Below, piece after piece: positions 22,653-35,187 of a DNA stretch of 64,000 bases. The stretch's first letter is position 1, and each line of letters begins with the position of its first letter. A model generated the notes under the pieces. The model saw only the letters and a list, made by a program, of their open reading frames with translations, did no database searches and was not told the DNA's origin. This DNA comes from Glebionis coronaria (taxonomy: Eukaryota > Streptophyta > Magnoliopsida > Asterales > Asteraceae). A program made the position numbers and the translations under genes. The DNA lies in contig JANFOE010000053.1 in NCBI GenBank assembly GCA_025667525.1, positions 436,501-500,500 on the forward strand. The letters run 5' to 3'.

Positions 22653-24576
22653 ACCATTGCCATGCCCTCATGCAATGCTTAGTGATAAAGCAAATTTACA
22701 CTTTTCTCATAATCAATCAACCTTGGCCTTATTAACATACTACTAAAAAAAATTAGAGTACCAAGAGAAATTAAAACTTTAAAGTAAACAAAAGGATAGA
22801 AAACCATTTTCACTAGAAAATAGCTATATGGAAATAACTTGCAAAGAGATCAAGGACTTACATTAGGGCTTTGGTTCTGCGAAGATTTATCACCCTCAAG
22901 TTTCATGTTCCCTAAACTAAGCTTAAAAACGAGATCATTGTTATTATAAGTTACCAAAACAAACACTTACATACATGGCTTAATTATATGCTTAAACTCC
23001 TTTATTCCTAGGTGTATCTCTTATATTTTATTGTCGTCTTAGAATGATCATGAAGATGCATTTTTGGACTTATTTCGATAGTTTATTTAGGCTGAAATAA
23101 AAGTAGGATGATTTGATCAATAGTTAGCTAAAGGACAAAATCTCTTAAAACTGCTTCTCGGGATATCAAAAAGTTCATATCTTGGCATAACTCGCTTCAC
23201 GATTTGAGACCTTTCTCGGGCCGATATTTGACATGTACTTCATACTTCATATCTTGAGAGACGTCCTTGAGATAATGGTCTTCTCTTCGTTAATAGATTT
23301 TCTTCACTTGGAGACTTTTGAGGGGTACTCCAACTTTGTTGACCACGACTTCATGATTATTTCTTCAATCGTTATTTGGGATTTTGAGATACAACAATCC
23401 GCCTCCTTTTCGGACTTGGATCTATTTATCCTCATACCTTGTTAGGGTCTTTTCAGATAGACTTCTCCATGATCTTTATGGGAGTTGATTGCTTTTCGTC
23501 GTGAGTCTTGATCTTTCATATCGATTTTGGGAATAATGCTTTTCACATCACCTTGGATCTTTAGCAATAAGATTGAATCCTCATGCCTTGTTAGGGCCTT
23601 TTCGGACTCGCCAATCTTCGCGCCCCGCTTCATAAGTTATGCCTTGGCTATGAACTCTTATCATTACCGAGCAACTTTTAAATGATCTTGGGCTAGAAGC
23701 TAAGTAACTTTTCAAATCGTACGACCTTACTTATTGCAGATAAATTATTAGCAAGTGATGGGAGAATAGGCAAATAATTACACCAAGTTAGCTTGTGCAA
23801 GAATACCGACTTATAATTGACTCTATCATTTCTCGTTCTCCACAATTTAAAATCTCAAGTAATGAGACTCGTGGATGCTTAGCCTAATAAACCAATTAAG
23901 GTCTACATGGTTAAGGATACTAGCTAGAATAAACTTGGATAAGTCTATTCGGGTTGAGTCAAAATAGTCGCAACGGGCCTAATATGTCAAAGACTTCCAA
24001 ACTAGCTACACCACTTTATTAAAACTTTTGACTTTATGCGGGATATATACATATGAAAGCAACGATAAAAAATTTAAAAATTACGACTAAATGGCCAAAG
24101 TTAATAAAAAATTTGAAAAATGTTGAAAAAGATGATTTTCCGGTTAAATGAAGGCATTTTCATGGAAAATTCCACTTAAAACTTCGATAGAAGTCCCCCT
24201 ACACTTAAGATAAACATTGTCCTCAATGTTTAAGCATGTGGGAAAAGTCTCCCCTACACTTATGACATTGTGCACGTTGGTTAAATCAAGCTAAGGAAGA
24301 GACGACTAAATTGATCAATTTCAAATGTAAGTATGAAGAAAATTGAATCACGATAGTTGAGAGATAGAACTGGATTTCGGATAACACGGGAGCACGGTTC
24401 TTCAAAGGCTCCAAAAGTGCATTCATCCCTGTAATCACATCACCACACAAACACAAACAACCTATATAGCCCCCCCTACACTTAGGAGGTTAAACGGAAA
24501 AGGATAGATACTCGGGCTGCCTCCCGAGGAGCGCTTGTTTTTTATAACCGAGTCACGAGCCTGACTCGACCCAAAA
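22653..24576 (-). other. Athila copy 2, 3' untranslated region
   Basis: About 1.9 kb without coding frames. It aligns with 9385-10763 plus 17945-18608 of copy 1. On the minus strand it contains further AGTGTAGGGG motifs near 24473-24490, 24249-24262 and 24195-24208 and the conserved hairpin near 24214-24233. No envelope-like ORF. Confidence 0.8.
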
Positions 24577-25837
24577 TTAGTTCATGGGGAACGTGGTGAG
24601 TGATGGAATCATCTCATGAGAGATGTCCTCACCAAAGTACAACTTCACTCGTTGGCCATTCACCTTAAAATTAGGTCCATTAGGTTGAGCGAGCTCGAGA
24701 GTACCATATGGAAAAATTTGGGCAATGGTGAATGGGCCGGACCAACGATATTTTAGCTTCCCCGAAAAGATTTTCAACCGAGAGTTAAAGAGTAAAACTT
24801 TTTCTCCAACTTGGAACTCTCGGTTTTTAATCTTGGAGTCGTGAATGAGCTTAGTCCTTTCCTTATAGATCAAGGAATTTTCATAAGCCTCATTACGGAG
24901 TTCATTCAGCTCATTGAGTTGGATCTTGCGTAGGTCACCGGCTTTGTTGATATCGAAATTAGCCCACTTCAAGGCCCAGTAAGCCTTGTGCTCCAACTCA
25001 ATGGGGAAGGTGGCATGCTTTTCCGTACATGAGACGATATGGTGTACAACCAATCGGAGTCTTGTATGTGGTACGAAAAGCCCACAAAGCATCATCAAGT
25101 TTATCGGCCCATGAGGCACGATGCTCTCCCACGGTTCTTTCAAGAATTCGCTTTAGTCCTCGGTTAGAGATTTCAGCCTGGCCATTAGTTTGTGGGTGGT
25201 ATGCGGTGGAAAGACGATGATTGACACCATACTTAGCCATGGCTCTTGTAAATTGATCATTGCAAAAATGAGTCCCGCGATTACTAATAATGGCACGAGG
25301 CACACCGAATCTAGCGAACAGCGATTTCAAAAAGTTACAAACCACCCTTGCGTCATTAATGGGTAAAGCTTTGGCTTCAACCCATTTAGAAACGTAGTCA
25401 ACAGCTACAAGGATGTATTTGTTTCCTTTAGATGAAGGGAATGGCCCCATAAAGTCGATACCCCAAACATCAAAGACTTCACACTCTTGTATGAAATTCT
25501 GAGGCATCTTGTCTTTATGTGTGATATTTCCTTGTTTTTGGCAAGCATCACAATGTTTAACCATCTCGTGTGCATCACGATAAATGGTGGGCCAATAAAA
25601 TCCCGAGTCAAACACTTTTTTGGCGGTGTAGTTGGGACCAAAGTGACCACCGGTGGGTCCTTTGTGGCAAGCTTCGAGAATGTCTAAAGCTGCCGGTCCA
25701 TCAACACATCGGCGAATAATCAAATCAGCACATTGTTTGAATAGATACGGGTCATCCCAAAAGTAAGTCTTAATGTCTTTGAAGAACTTCTTCTTTTGCT
25801 GGGATGTTAACCCGTCGATGAGAATTCCACCCGCCAA
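24577..25837 (-). pseudogene. pol: Integrase, copy 2 (frameshifted, catalytic Asp lost)
   Basis: The zinc-binding HHCC part is at about 25690-25540 (minus), then the core. The first catalytic Asp is intact (25454-25456, GIDFMGPF); the second position reads Asn (25280-25282, IISNRGTHF) where copy 1 has Asp; the Glu of NGQAEIS is present. A one-base insertion near 25010-25016 shifts the frame at KACHLP, and the rest continues in the frame 25143-24577 to a normal end (PSLTTFPMN, matching copy 1). A frameshift near 25860 also separates this part from RNase H. Confidence 0.9.
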
Positions 25838-25861
25838 GTAGTTTGCAATGTCCGTAAACCA

Positions 25862-26478
25862 CGGGTTTCATCAGAATTCGAGTTGATAGACATTAAGGTC
25901 TCCAGGGGAAAAGAGTCATTGATCTCTTTGTTCGGATGATCCCCTTGATAAGGATCCTCAAGTCTGCTGAGATGATCTGCGGCTAGGTTTTCAGCTCCTT
26001 TCTTATCACGAATTTCGATTTTAAATTCTTGAAGTAGCAAAACCCAGCAAAGAAGTCTTGGTTTGGAATCTTGTTTAGTTAACAAGTACTTCAACGCGGA
26101 ATGATCGATATACACGATGGTGGTAGAAAGGACAAGATAGGGGCAAAACTTTTCAAAAGCATAGACAACAGCTAAAAGCTCTTTTTCGGTTGTCGTGTAA
26201 TGAAATTGAGCCCCCGTCATTGTCTTGCTAGCGTAATGGATCGGTTGGAAGTGTTTGTTCACTCGTTGGCCCAAAACCGCTCCAATAGCAAAGTCGCTAG
26301 CATCGCACATCAACTCGAAAGACAGCTCCCAATTAGGTGTAACCAAGACTGGTGCCTTAGTTAGCTTATCCTTAAGCAAGTTGAAGGCTTCAATACACTC
26401 GTTGGAAAAGATAAAAGGAGTATCTTTTTCAAAGAGGTGGGTCATCGGACGAGCGATTTTAGAAAAATCTTTGATGAA
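25862..26478 (-). pseudogene. pol: RNase H, copy 2
   Basis: Same frame as the reverse transcriptase upstream but cut off by a TGA at 26479-26481. Contains the [13 protein letters not shown] and [14 protein letters not shown] blocks and [10 protein letters not shown], where copy 1 has [10 protein letters not shown]. The frame is lost near 25860, in the segment before the integrase zinc finger. Confidence 0.88.
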
Positions 26479-27978
26479 TCAACGGTAGAAGCCCGCATGA
26501 CCAAGGAAACTTCTCACACCCTTCACGGTTGAAGGTGGAGGCAACTTAGAAATAACATCGACTTTAGCACGGTCCACTTCAAGACCGGCTTTGGAGATCT
26601 TGTGTCCTAGCACGATGCCCTCTTTTACCATGAAATGGCATTTTTCCCAATTTAGAACAAGGCGAGTGTCTTCACATCGCTTAAGCATACGTTCTAAATT
26701 GGCAAGGCAAGCAGAGAATGAATCACCATAGACCGAGAAATCATCCATGAATACTTCCATAGTTTCTTCAACCATGTCATGGAAGATAGCCATCATACAC
26801 CTTTGGAACGTCCCAGGAGCATTGCATAAACCGAAAGGCATGCGTTTGTAAGCAAATGTTCCGTAGGGACAAGTGAATGTGGTCTTTTCTTGGTCTTTGG
26901 GATCGATGGGAATTTGAAAATACCCGGAGAAACCGTCTAAGAAGCAGTAATAGTCATTACCCGTAAGACGCTCGAGCATTTGATCCATGAAAGGAAGAGG
27001 AAAGTGATCTTTTCTCGTGGCATCATTGAGTTTGCGATAGTCGATACAAACTCTCCACCCAGTAACGAGACGAGTGGGAATCAACTCGTTGTGTTCATTG
27101 GGAACAACGGTTATTCCGCCCTTCTTGGGCACACAATGGACGGGACTTGCCCATGGCGAATCCGAAATAGGGTAAATCAAGTCGGCATCAAGAAGTTTGA
27201 TAACCTCTTGTTTGATGACGTCATGAATGCGAGGATTAACCCTTCTTTGGCTCTGGATTGCGGGTTTAAAGTCATCTTCCATGAGAATCTTGTGAGTACA
27301 AAAGTTTGGATCAATTCCGCGGATATCAGAAATTTTCCAAGCAATTGCCTTCTTATGATCTTTAAGTACGGCGATGAGGCGAGATTTCTCTTCTTCTTTC
27401 AATTCCTTAGCAATGATGACAGGCGACTTCTTGTTATCTTCAAGGAACACGTACTCAAGATGGGACGGGAACTCCTTAAGTTCTAAATCCGGAGGATTTT
27501 TGATGGGAGGCGTATTCAAAGTCGGTTCATCGATAGCAATAGCCTTGGGAGATGGTGGAGAAATATGGTCCCCTTTGAGAAGGTTCTCAATGAGACGAAT
27601 GTCTTCATCCCAATCGGTGGGAGAATCGTCATTTTCTAAGTTCACATCTCCCATGGTGGCTTCTAAATATTTCCAAAGGAAATCACTTTCTCCAAATAGA
27701 GATAGTGATGAATCAATAGAGGAAACGGTCTCAACATTGGGAAGAGAGGTAGGAATACTTTTACAAGCATCTTGGAATTGTTCTTCACAAGCCTCATCAA
27801 GAACGTCGATACAATTAACACTCTCGTATAAATAAGGCTGTTTAGAAAGCTTTCCCATGTTAAAGACGATTTTATCGTCACCCACTCTCATGATAAGCTC
27901 ACCCGCTTCAACATCGATGAGAGTGTGACCGGTCCTCAAGAATGGACGTCCAACGATTAATGGCACACGAGGGTCCAT
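26479..27978 (-). pseudogene. pol: Reverse transcriptase, copy 2 (ends at premature stop)
   Basis: 500-residue frame that begins in the protease flap (VPLIVGRPFLRT), passes through a linker rich in Asp, Glu and Ser, and holds an intact polymerase domain: WRVCIDYRKLN, FLDGFSGY and FMDDFSVYG (paired catalytic Asp at 26740-26745). It ends at a TGA (26479-26481) right after GHAGFYR, in the same region where copy 1 has its one-base deletion. A TAA at 27979-27981 separates it from the protease part upstream. Confidence 0.92.
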
Positions 27979-28848
27979 ATCTTAGTCGACCACGACGAAA
28001 TCGGTAGGAAAAGTGAATTTGTCGACTCCTACAAAAACGTCTTCGGCTATCCCCACTGGATACGCAACCGTACGGTTAGCTAATTCCAAAGTCATTTTGG
28101 TGGGGACTAGCTCAGGGAGAGATAATTGCTTCCAAACACTTAAAGGCATTAAGTTAATACTGGCACCTAGATCGGCTAGGGCCATGCAATTCTCTACTCC
28201 CGGGAAGTTGCAAGGAATTAAGAAGCGACCCGGATCACCAAGCTTGGTTGGCAATTTCCTTAAGAGCACTGCAGAGCAATTCTTGTTAAGTTGGGTATTA
28301 GAAATATCAAGAAGCTTCTCCTTGTCGCTAAGAAGATCTTTGAACATTTTCGCGTATTTAGGCATGTGAGCGAGAGCCTCAGCGAAGGAGATGTTGAAAT
28401 TCAATTGTTTAAACATTTTGAGAAAGTTCGAAACTTGAATATCGTCCTTGCTTTTGAGTTTCTCTTTCCTCAACCTTGAGGGATAAGGTATATCGGAAGA
28501 AGAGGAAGGCTTTGGAATAGTAGGATCACTCACATCCTTGGGTGGAGGAGGGGTAGAAGTTAGAGGTGGTGAAATTGAGGAAATAGAAGGTTGAGGAATA
28601 GAAATAGGGGACTCGTTTTACTTAGTCACAATCACCGGTGGAGGTATAGGAAGCTCGGGTTCCTTGGTACCTTTGCCACTGCGAGTGGTGATTGCTTTCA
28701 TCTCCCCTCTTGGATTCGCAACGGTGTTACTCGGAAGAGTACCCGAAGAAGAGGATTAATTACCTTGGAAGAAACCAGCCATCATGTTCCTTAGGTCATT
28801 TGTTTGACTTGCCAAAGTGTTTCGCATATCAGCTCGAAGATCGTTCCC
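27979..28848 (-). pseudogene. gag-pol: gag C-terminal linker and protease, copy 2 (several stops)
   Basis: In one frame, interrupted by stops at about 28756, 28617 and 27979-27981. The first resembles a glutamine codon changed to TAA. The protease motif ADLGASINLMPLS is complete (catalytic Asp 28171-28173), unlike copy 1. The proline/serine-rich linker SSSSDIPYPSRLRKEK is shared with copy 1. Confidence 0.85.
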
Positions 28849-30256
28849 TTATTTCACCATGTCTGCTTTCAAGTTGAGCACTTCCTGCTGGAGATTGTCC
28901 ACGATCACATCATTAGTCCTCATGTAGGTTCCAATATCTTGGTGGAATGCGGTGGGTTGGTTGGGAGGAGCATTGTAGGCGGGTGGTTGATAAGCAGGTT
29001 GTTGGTAAACTTGGTTGTTTCTTTGAGATGGATATGGTTGTTTGTGAGGTGGTTGGTATGGTGCACGAGGTTGTTGTTGAGGAGGGCGATTCAGGTTTTG
29101 TTGTTGGTTTGGGTTGTTAGGAGGAAAACCGGGCGGGGAAAGAAAGTTGTTAGAGCGGTAGCTAAGCAAGTTGCGGTCTCCTTGAGGACGAGCTTGATAA
29201 GCGGCCGGAGGATATGTACCGTATGCTGCATTAACATTCTTAGAAGGATAGTCTTGGGTGGTGGGACAAGTGGTGTATGAGTGATGACCCGCCGCATATT
29301 TCACATGGTTGGCTAACAGCATTGACTTGAGCGTCTTGAGCGTTTTCAGCATTGATGTTGTTGGTATTGTTAGCGGTGTGGGTAACAAGCGATTCAAGAA
29401 GCGTAGTAATTTTTTCAAGTCGCTTGTCGTTGTCACTAGTACTAGCACTAGCGGCATTGGTCCGAATACACTTGGTTTGCACTCGAGACTTATTCTCGAT
29501 AATATCCCAAGTGGCATTAGAAGTCTTAACCAAAATATTACCCCCCGAGGCACTGTTTAGTGAATCTTGGTCATTCATTCTTAAACCATTATAAAAAGTA
29601 TTAATTTGGTTCACTTTGGTAAAACCATGTTGTGGGTACTTTCTTAAAAGATCTTTAAAACGGTCCCAAGATTCACTAAAAGACTCATCGTACTTTTGTT
29701 TAAAATTAATAATTTCATTCCGCAAAGCGGTAGTACGAGAGGGTGGGAAAAAGTAGTTTATAAACTTGGTCTCCAAATCCGTCCACGTCAGAATACTTTG
29801 TGGCAGTTCCTTTGCAAGCCAATGCCGGGCTTGTCCCTCTAAAGAAAAGGGAAAAAGTTGTAAACGGATTACCTCTTGTGGAACACCATTGAATTTGACC
29901 GTATTCGTAAGTTGCAGGAACCTTTTGATGTGGTCATGACGATCATCAATGGTACGCCCCAATAATGGTTGAGCAGAGACCATCTGGATAAAGCCAGATT
30001 TGAGCTCAAAGTTGTTGGCTGCAATCGCTGGTATGACAATTGGATCATTGTTTCCCTCTACATGTGCTTGCAAAAGTTTAATCACCGGGCGATTGTCCGG
30101 TAGAGGTTCATTGTTGTTGTTATTATAGTTGTTGAGAGGTGGATTGTTATTGTTGTTATTGTTTTGAGGTGGGTTATTGTTGTTGTTGTGTAAACCGGCC
30201 ATGTCTAAGTCTTCGAGAGGCTCGGGCTCTTGATAAGACGTTGATCGTGTACGCAT
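28849..30256 (-). pseudogene. gag: gag, copy 2 (frameshift in the zinc knuckle)
   Basis: Starts at MRTRSTSYQE (30256), followed by an asparagine-rich leader, then the retrotransposon gag domain (RLQLFPFSLEGQARHWLAKE, WTDLETKFINYFFP). The zinc knuckle begins CEICGG at 29305, and an extra base in the G-run at about 29287-29292 shifts the frame inside the finger; the rest continues in the frame 29553-28849, which ends at a TAA (28849-28851). A 3' splice-site-like tract GTTCTTTTGCAG lies a few bases upstream of the start, as in copy 1. Confidence 0.88.
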
Positions 30257-30447
30257 GCACCTGCAAAAGAACTAACAAAGCAAACAAAAAATATTTTTGG
30301 TTTTTATGGTTTTTTATTTTTTTTTGTTTTTTGAAAATTTTATATTTTTTTAGGATTTTTGAAAATTTTTATGAAAAAGTAACGTTCACGGTGAACGGAT
30401 CCCAAAATCCAAGTTCTCACAAAATAATGTTAATCTTAACGAGAAGA

Positions 30448-30463
30448 GCCGGCAACGGCGCCA
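30448..30463 (-). promoter_or_regulatory. Primer-binding site of Athila copy 2
   Basis: Minus strand TGGCGCCGTTGCCGGC, two bases from the 5' LTR; tRNA-Asp type as in Athila. Confidence 0.9.
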
Positions 30464-30465
30464 TT

Positions 30466-32072
30466 TGATATTCATCTATTGGATGGGATTCAGATTTAAT
30501 CTCGGTATCTTCTCGAATTGATCACAGCTCAAGTGGAATAGTTGTTCTTGGCGACAAATAGGGGGTTTATTTTTCTATTCTACTAAAAGGTAAAGAGTCG
30601 TAGAGTAATTAATATGAAAACTAAGCGAGGCAAGATTGAACTAAAAACAAAATGAACTTGAAACTTAAAACTTTGTAAACTATAAACTTAAATAATCGAA
30701 ATGCAAAACTGAATTCTATCAGAATGTACTAAATTCAAATCCATCGGAATTTGATTAAAACCAAGCTATCGGAATAATTCATCTTAATAGTCATCGGAAT
30801 ACCAAAGTCCATTCTGTCACAATGTTGTCTTATCGGAAAGTTCCAGATCGGAATATACAAGCTATCGGAATGTACAGTCGTAATATGATTCTATCGGAAT
30901 GAAGACCAACCTATCGGAAAGTGGTTGACAAAAATTTGGCAGAGTTTCGATTCAAAGTGACCTTATCACCCGTCGGAACATGCGATCGCAATGAGCGATC
31001 GCAATCCCAGATCGGAATAAGGGGCAAAATCCAAGCTATCGCAAAGTAGAACCAAGTATGGTTATTGCGATAGAAAAAAAAGCTTCCCGTCGGAATGTGT
31101 AAACTCCAATATTGCGATGGCACTCAAAACTCACTCCGAAATTGGAGATAAGCTGAAAACTCAATAAGCAAAGCACGTTCAAGAAGTACACTTATCAAAA
31201 GCTTAACAAAACCAATATTAAGGAGAGTTCAATAAGCTATGAATGGCAAACTTGTCAAAACACCAAATAAGCAAACTTTGTAAAATAAAATTTTAAACGA
31301 TTAAACTTTTAAGAACATTAAGAAGGAAATAAGCTAGACTCCAAATAAGCAAATGATAAAACTAGTGAATCTTTAAAACACGAATCAAGAAAAACCAAAA
31401 AGTATGAACTTTTGTGGCGTGTAGGAATTAAAGACGAGATAGATGAAGAAAAGCAAGATTAAGGTAAAACATGTAAAGATTGAATTTAAAAACAAGAATT
31501 CAAAACAAGGATTGAAAGTTTTCTAGTGAGAGAAAGTTAAGCTTTCTCTCTCTAGAGTTTTAAAAACTACAAATGAAAGAAAATTAAAAAACTAGCCAAA
31601 TTTTGTGATGGAAAGGGCTATATATAGTAGTTGGATGTGGGCTTGTAAGCGGGCTTCTCTTCTTCTTTCTTCTTTAGTCTTTACGTTTCTTTAAATAAAC
31701 ATTTCCGACTTTGGATTTTGAGAAGTGTCGGTGAATAATTCCAACTCGTCTTATAATCTTTTGTTTAATAGACTCGAGTTCTTCGACATAATAAATCTTC
31801 CATCTTTGGTCATTTTCTTCGATAAATCTTCAAATAGGCCCAATGACTTCAAATTTTTTGCATCTCTTGGATAATAGACTTCGTCTTGAGTCTTTTTCTT
31901 CGTTAAAACCCGTGTAATCCCATGTTTTCTTCAATATTTATCTGGTTGGCTCTGAAAACACAACAAACACACAAACCACGCATAATTCCAAACAAATGAT
32001 ATTAAATACGCGTTTTGGTCTCGTTTTAGCAAGAAATAAGTGGTAAAAGGATGTGTGTTTTCACACCTATCA
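30466..32072 (-). repeat. 5' LTR of Athila copy 2
   Basis: 1607 bp, minus-strand termini TGATAGGTGTG...GAATATCA. TATA-like box CTATATATAG at about 31618-31628. Followed by CTTGC (32073-32077). Confidence 0.95.
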
Positions 32073-32077
32073 CTTGC

Positions 32078-33540
32078 GTTACCAAGTCCAACTTGTTTGT
32101 AAGTTAACTTATGCTCATTAAATACATTAATAATCTCTTCACCCCACACGATGTGGGACATCACCAAACGAGTACAAAAGTTGTACCAATGTCTTTATTT
32201 ATCACTATATTCATTCACTAAAATTCAACTCTTAGGGATGTTTTCTTTTTTTGAAGTACACTAGGTTGGCTGCTAGCCTATATAGGCCGGGACGGAGCTA
32301 GGGATCCTTTGGTGCTCGGGATACAGATGGTTTTTTTTTATAATGTTAACTTTTGATAAGTCATTGATGTTTTTGTCACATACATCTTAAATGCACCCGG
32401 TTCATTAAAATTTGTTGCTAGTTTTTGTATAAATATACTTTTTAACTCTATTATATTAAGTTTTAAAAAGGACACTTTATATTCGGTCTTGGCTACATCC
32501 ATGTATATAGGTGCCTCCGCACAGGGAAAAAAAATAATTCTACCATTGAAACTGACAAAAAAACATTTTTAGCATAACTTCAAGAAAAAAATAACTGCTA
32601 CCGAGCCTCAACTCTCCGAAAAAAATCTGAAAATACATTTTAACCAAGGCATCAAAATAGTGTTCTAGGTGTTAAATAAGAAGCTATTGTCAATTAATGT
32701 GGGGATAGTTTGGTTCAGTGGTTATGTCTTTGTAGTTTACACTGCAGGTTGCCAGTTCGATACCTACTGGAATAAACTGTTCTCTATTTTAGTTTTTTTT
32801 GTGTTCTTTACTTCTACATATTTAAGTCATAATAGTTCTTCTACATATTTAAACAGTATTCTGTGATTCGGTTGTGACTCAATAGTTGCAACGGAGAGTC
32901 AACTCATTGTCATCATCGAGTTTTTTTTAACGGTGAAAAAGATTGAGCATTATTTGCAGCCATGTAATAAAGATAAATGTTACACCATCAACAAAAGTTA
33001 TAAAATTGTCATCATCGAGTTTGGATGGTATAAACGTGTTGCAATTGGAAATAAGGAGGGTCCGGTTAATGTGTTAACTTTTACTACATTGTTTAGGAGG
33101 TGCAATTAGTGTTTTGGAGTTGATGTCGAGGTTTAGTTATGTTGAAACCGAGCAGAAAGCGATTTGGTTGATTTGTAGTTTATTTAGCCGTGGGATGATA
33201 CAGGATGCTTGTTTCCATGTTCATTATATATAGTTGCGACGTAAGCTTAAATTTCCATGTTCGTTTTGTTGATAAATGTTTTTCTGGACTTGATATATGG
33301 AACTCGACTTACATGCTGCGTACTTTTGGGTAATGAAAATATTTTTTTTTGGATAGCATACCTGGTCCAAACTACACAAGTGTGCTTAATAGTCGAGGTC
33401 ATGATGCCTAGGCATACAAAGTTGTGAACTCAAATCACATTCACACGTTGTTTCAACTATAGTGTTATGTAACCATAATACAAAACAGAAGGCAGAAGCC
33501 CATTAAATTAGATAATCTATTTAGAAGCAATAATTAGTGC
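32078..33540. other. Host spacer
   Basis: No protein gene recognised. It contains a tRNA-like sequence (32699-32770) and two imperfect copies of a segment with AGAAGCCC (33475-33515 and 33545-33585). Confidence 0.5.
32699..32770 (+). repeat. tRNA-derived SINE head or tRNA relic
   Basis: GGGGATAGTTTGGTTCAGTGG resembles a Pol III A box in the D-arm context (TAGTTTGGTTCAGTGG), and GGTTGCCAGTTCGATACC a B box (GTTCGATACC). A full cloverleaf is not convincing, so a SINE head or decayed tRNA is more likely than a working tRNA gene. Confidence 0.5.
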
Positions 33541-33720
33541 ATGACCCATAATAAAAAAACAAAGCAGAAGCCCGTTAATAATTATTGGTTAAATAAATTA
33601 AAAGGTGTAAGATATCAACAAAATCCGTTGTAGCATGTTATATCAATCGATATTGTTAAACTCGTGGAGTCGGCAACAGCTAGGAGTTTCGGCTCCTCTC
33701 TTCTAGAAGGGTCACAGGTT
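33541..33720. repeat. Dispersed repeat with tRNA-like part, copy A
   Basis: Matches 61258-61460: both share AAATAAATTAAAAGG, then AACAAAATCC and a block containing CGGCTCCTC. In the second copy the end resembles a tRNA B box (GGTTGGAGTCC). Possible SINE family. Confidence 0.5.
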
Positions 33721-33730
33721 CAAAATAAAG

Positions 33731-34290
33731 TGGGTTTGTTAGAAGAATTTAAGATTTCAAAATGCTTGAATCACATGTAATGCAAGCAAAATCATATGTA
33801 ATTATCACAGAATCACATGCAATTCAAGCAGAATTACATGTGATTCAAAATAAATCATATGTAATTTAGAAGTCAATTTGTTTTATATATTTTACATAAA
33901 TGAAAACAGATAATACATAATTAAAAAAATCAAATATGATTCATATAAAGTGGGTTTGTTAGAAAAAGTTAAGGTTTCGGAATGCTTGAATCACATGTAA
34001 TACAAGCAAAATCATATGTCATTATCACCGAATCACATGCAATTCAAGTAGAATTACATGTGATTCAAACAAAATCACATGTAATTTAGAAGCCAATTTG
34101 TTTTATATATATTTACATGAATGAAAACAGATAATACGTGATTAAAAAATCACATGTGATTCATCTAATGTGGGTTTGTTAGAAAAAGTTACAGTTTCAG
34201 AATGCTTGAATCACATGTAATGCAAACATAATCACATGTAATTGTCACCGAATCACATGTAATTCAGAAGCCAATTTGTTTTACATATAT
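33731..34290. repeat. 220-bp tandem repeat, about 2.5 copies
   Basis: The marker TGGGTTTGTT recurs at 33731, 33951 and 34171, an exact 220-bp period. Each unit contains several AATCACATGTAAT and palindromic TCACATGTGA-like words; isolated words of the same type continue to about 34640. Confidence 0.85.
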
Positions 34291-35095
34291 TTTTTTTGGG
34301 TAAAGGGGACTCCACCCCGGTAAAATGAACATATTTTATGTTAATGGCAACAAACATTTTAATATATTGATAGAATTACATGTGATTCAAACATTTAATG
34401 TAATTCACATAAATCACATGTGATTTTAAAGTAATAACGAAAATATTTTTGTCATTTAATAGACGGTTATTTTCATATACTTTTCACGATTTTACAATGT
34501 TGAATTCTCGTCAAAAAAAATACACGTGAGTTTCACAAATCGCATGTGGCGTTACAAATTTAAATGTGATTTTTAAAATAATAAATCAAACATGAGTTTT
34601 CGAGAATCACATGTAATTTTTCGAGAATCACATATGATTTTTTTACGAAAATTTTTAGAAAAAGTTCGCCGAAAGTATATAGAAGTGCATATCTAGAGAA
34701 AAATAATTTAATTCCCGTCGTGAGGGTATAAATATTTTTTTCATAACGATTAACAGTTTGAGAGATATTTATGGAAAATAGGATGAAAGTGTGTTTTTTA
34801 ATTAAATTTAAAAAGATTAATATATACCATTAGATTAGATTTGATTTAAATGGATGGTAGAGATTGTTCTTTTTTTCTTTTTTGGATGCATGTTCCTTAG
34901 GGAAGTTTTGTCTATGGTCCAAGAGAAACAAAATCCCAAAACCACTCTATATATACTACATGTATCATTACAACCCCAATAACAACACTCCCAAAACAAT
35001 AACGCCGCCGCCCCCCGTATCACTTGTCTTTATCAGTCACCATGATCCAAACTCATTATAAATTAACCCAGATCTATGGTGATGGTGGTCTTATG
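34291..35095. other. AT-rich host spacer
   Basis: Scattered TCACATGTGATT-type words to about 34640, then AT-rich sequence. No gene recognised. Confidence 0.5.
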
Positions 35096-35184
35096 ATGGT
35101 GTCAGATTCGTAGTGGGTGTTGAGTTCAATAAGATTTGTAAAAAGGATGTCTACAACGACCATATCGGGAAGTTAGTAACGGGT
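35096..35184. repeat. Start of duplicated foldback unit, interrupted by CACTA
   Basis: GGTGTCAGATTCGTAGTGGG here matches GGTGTCAGATTCGTGGTGGG at 49441. With the CACTA element removed the spacing between units is about 383 bp, so this is the 5' part of the unit that continues at 49150. Confidence 0.75.
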
Positions 35185-35187
35185 TAA

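Larger units (their letters stand above)
21040..32072 (-). mobile_element. Athila-type Ty3/gypsy LTR retrotransposon, copy 2
   Basis: 11.0 kb, uninterrupted by other elements, bounded by CTTGC at 21035-21039 and 32073-32077. LTRs are 30466-32072 (5') and 21040-22637 (3'), with canonical termini TGATA...TATCA. Primer-binding site, gag, protease, reverse transcriptase, RNase H, integrase and polypurine tract are all present in order on the minus strand. The reading frame has at least five in-frame stops and three frameshifts, and the second catalytic Asp of integrase is changed to Asn, so it is non-autonomous. It is a sister subfamily of copy 1: pol proteins are very similar, while gag and LTRs are much more diverged. 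Confidence 0.95.
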
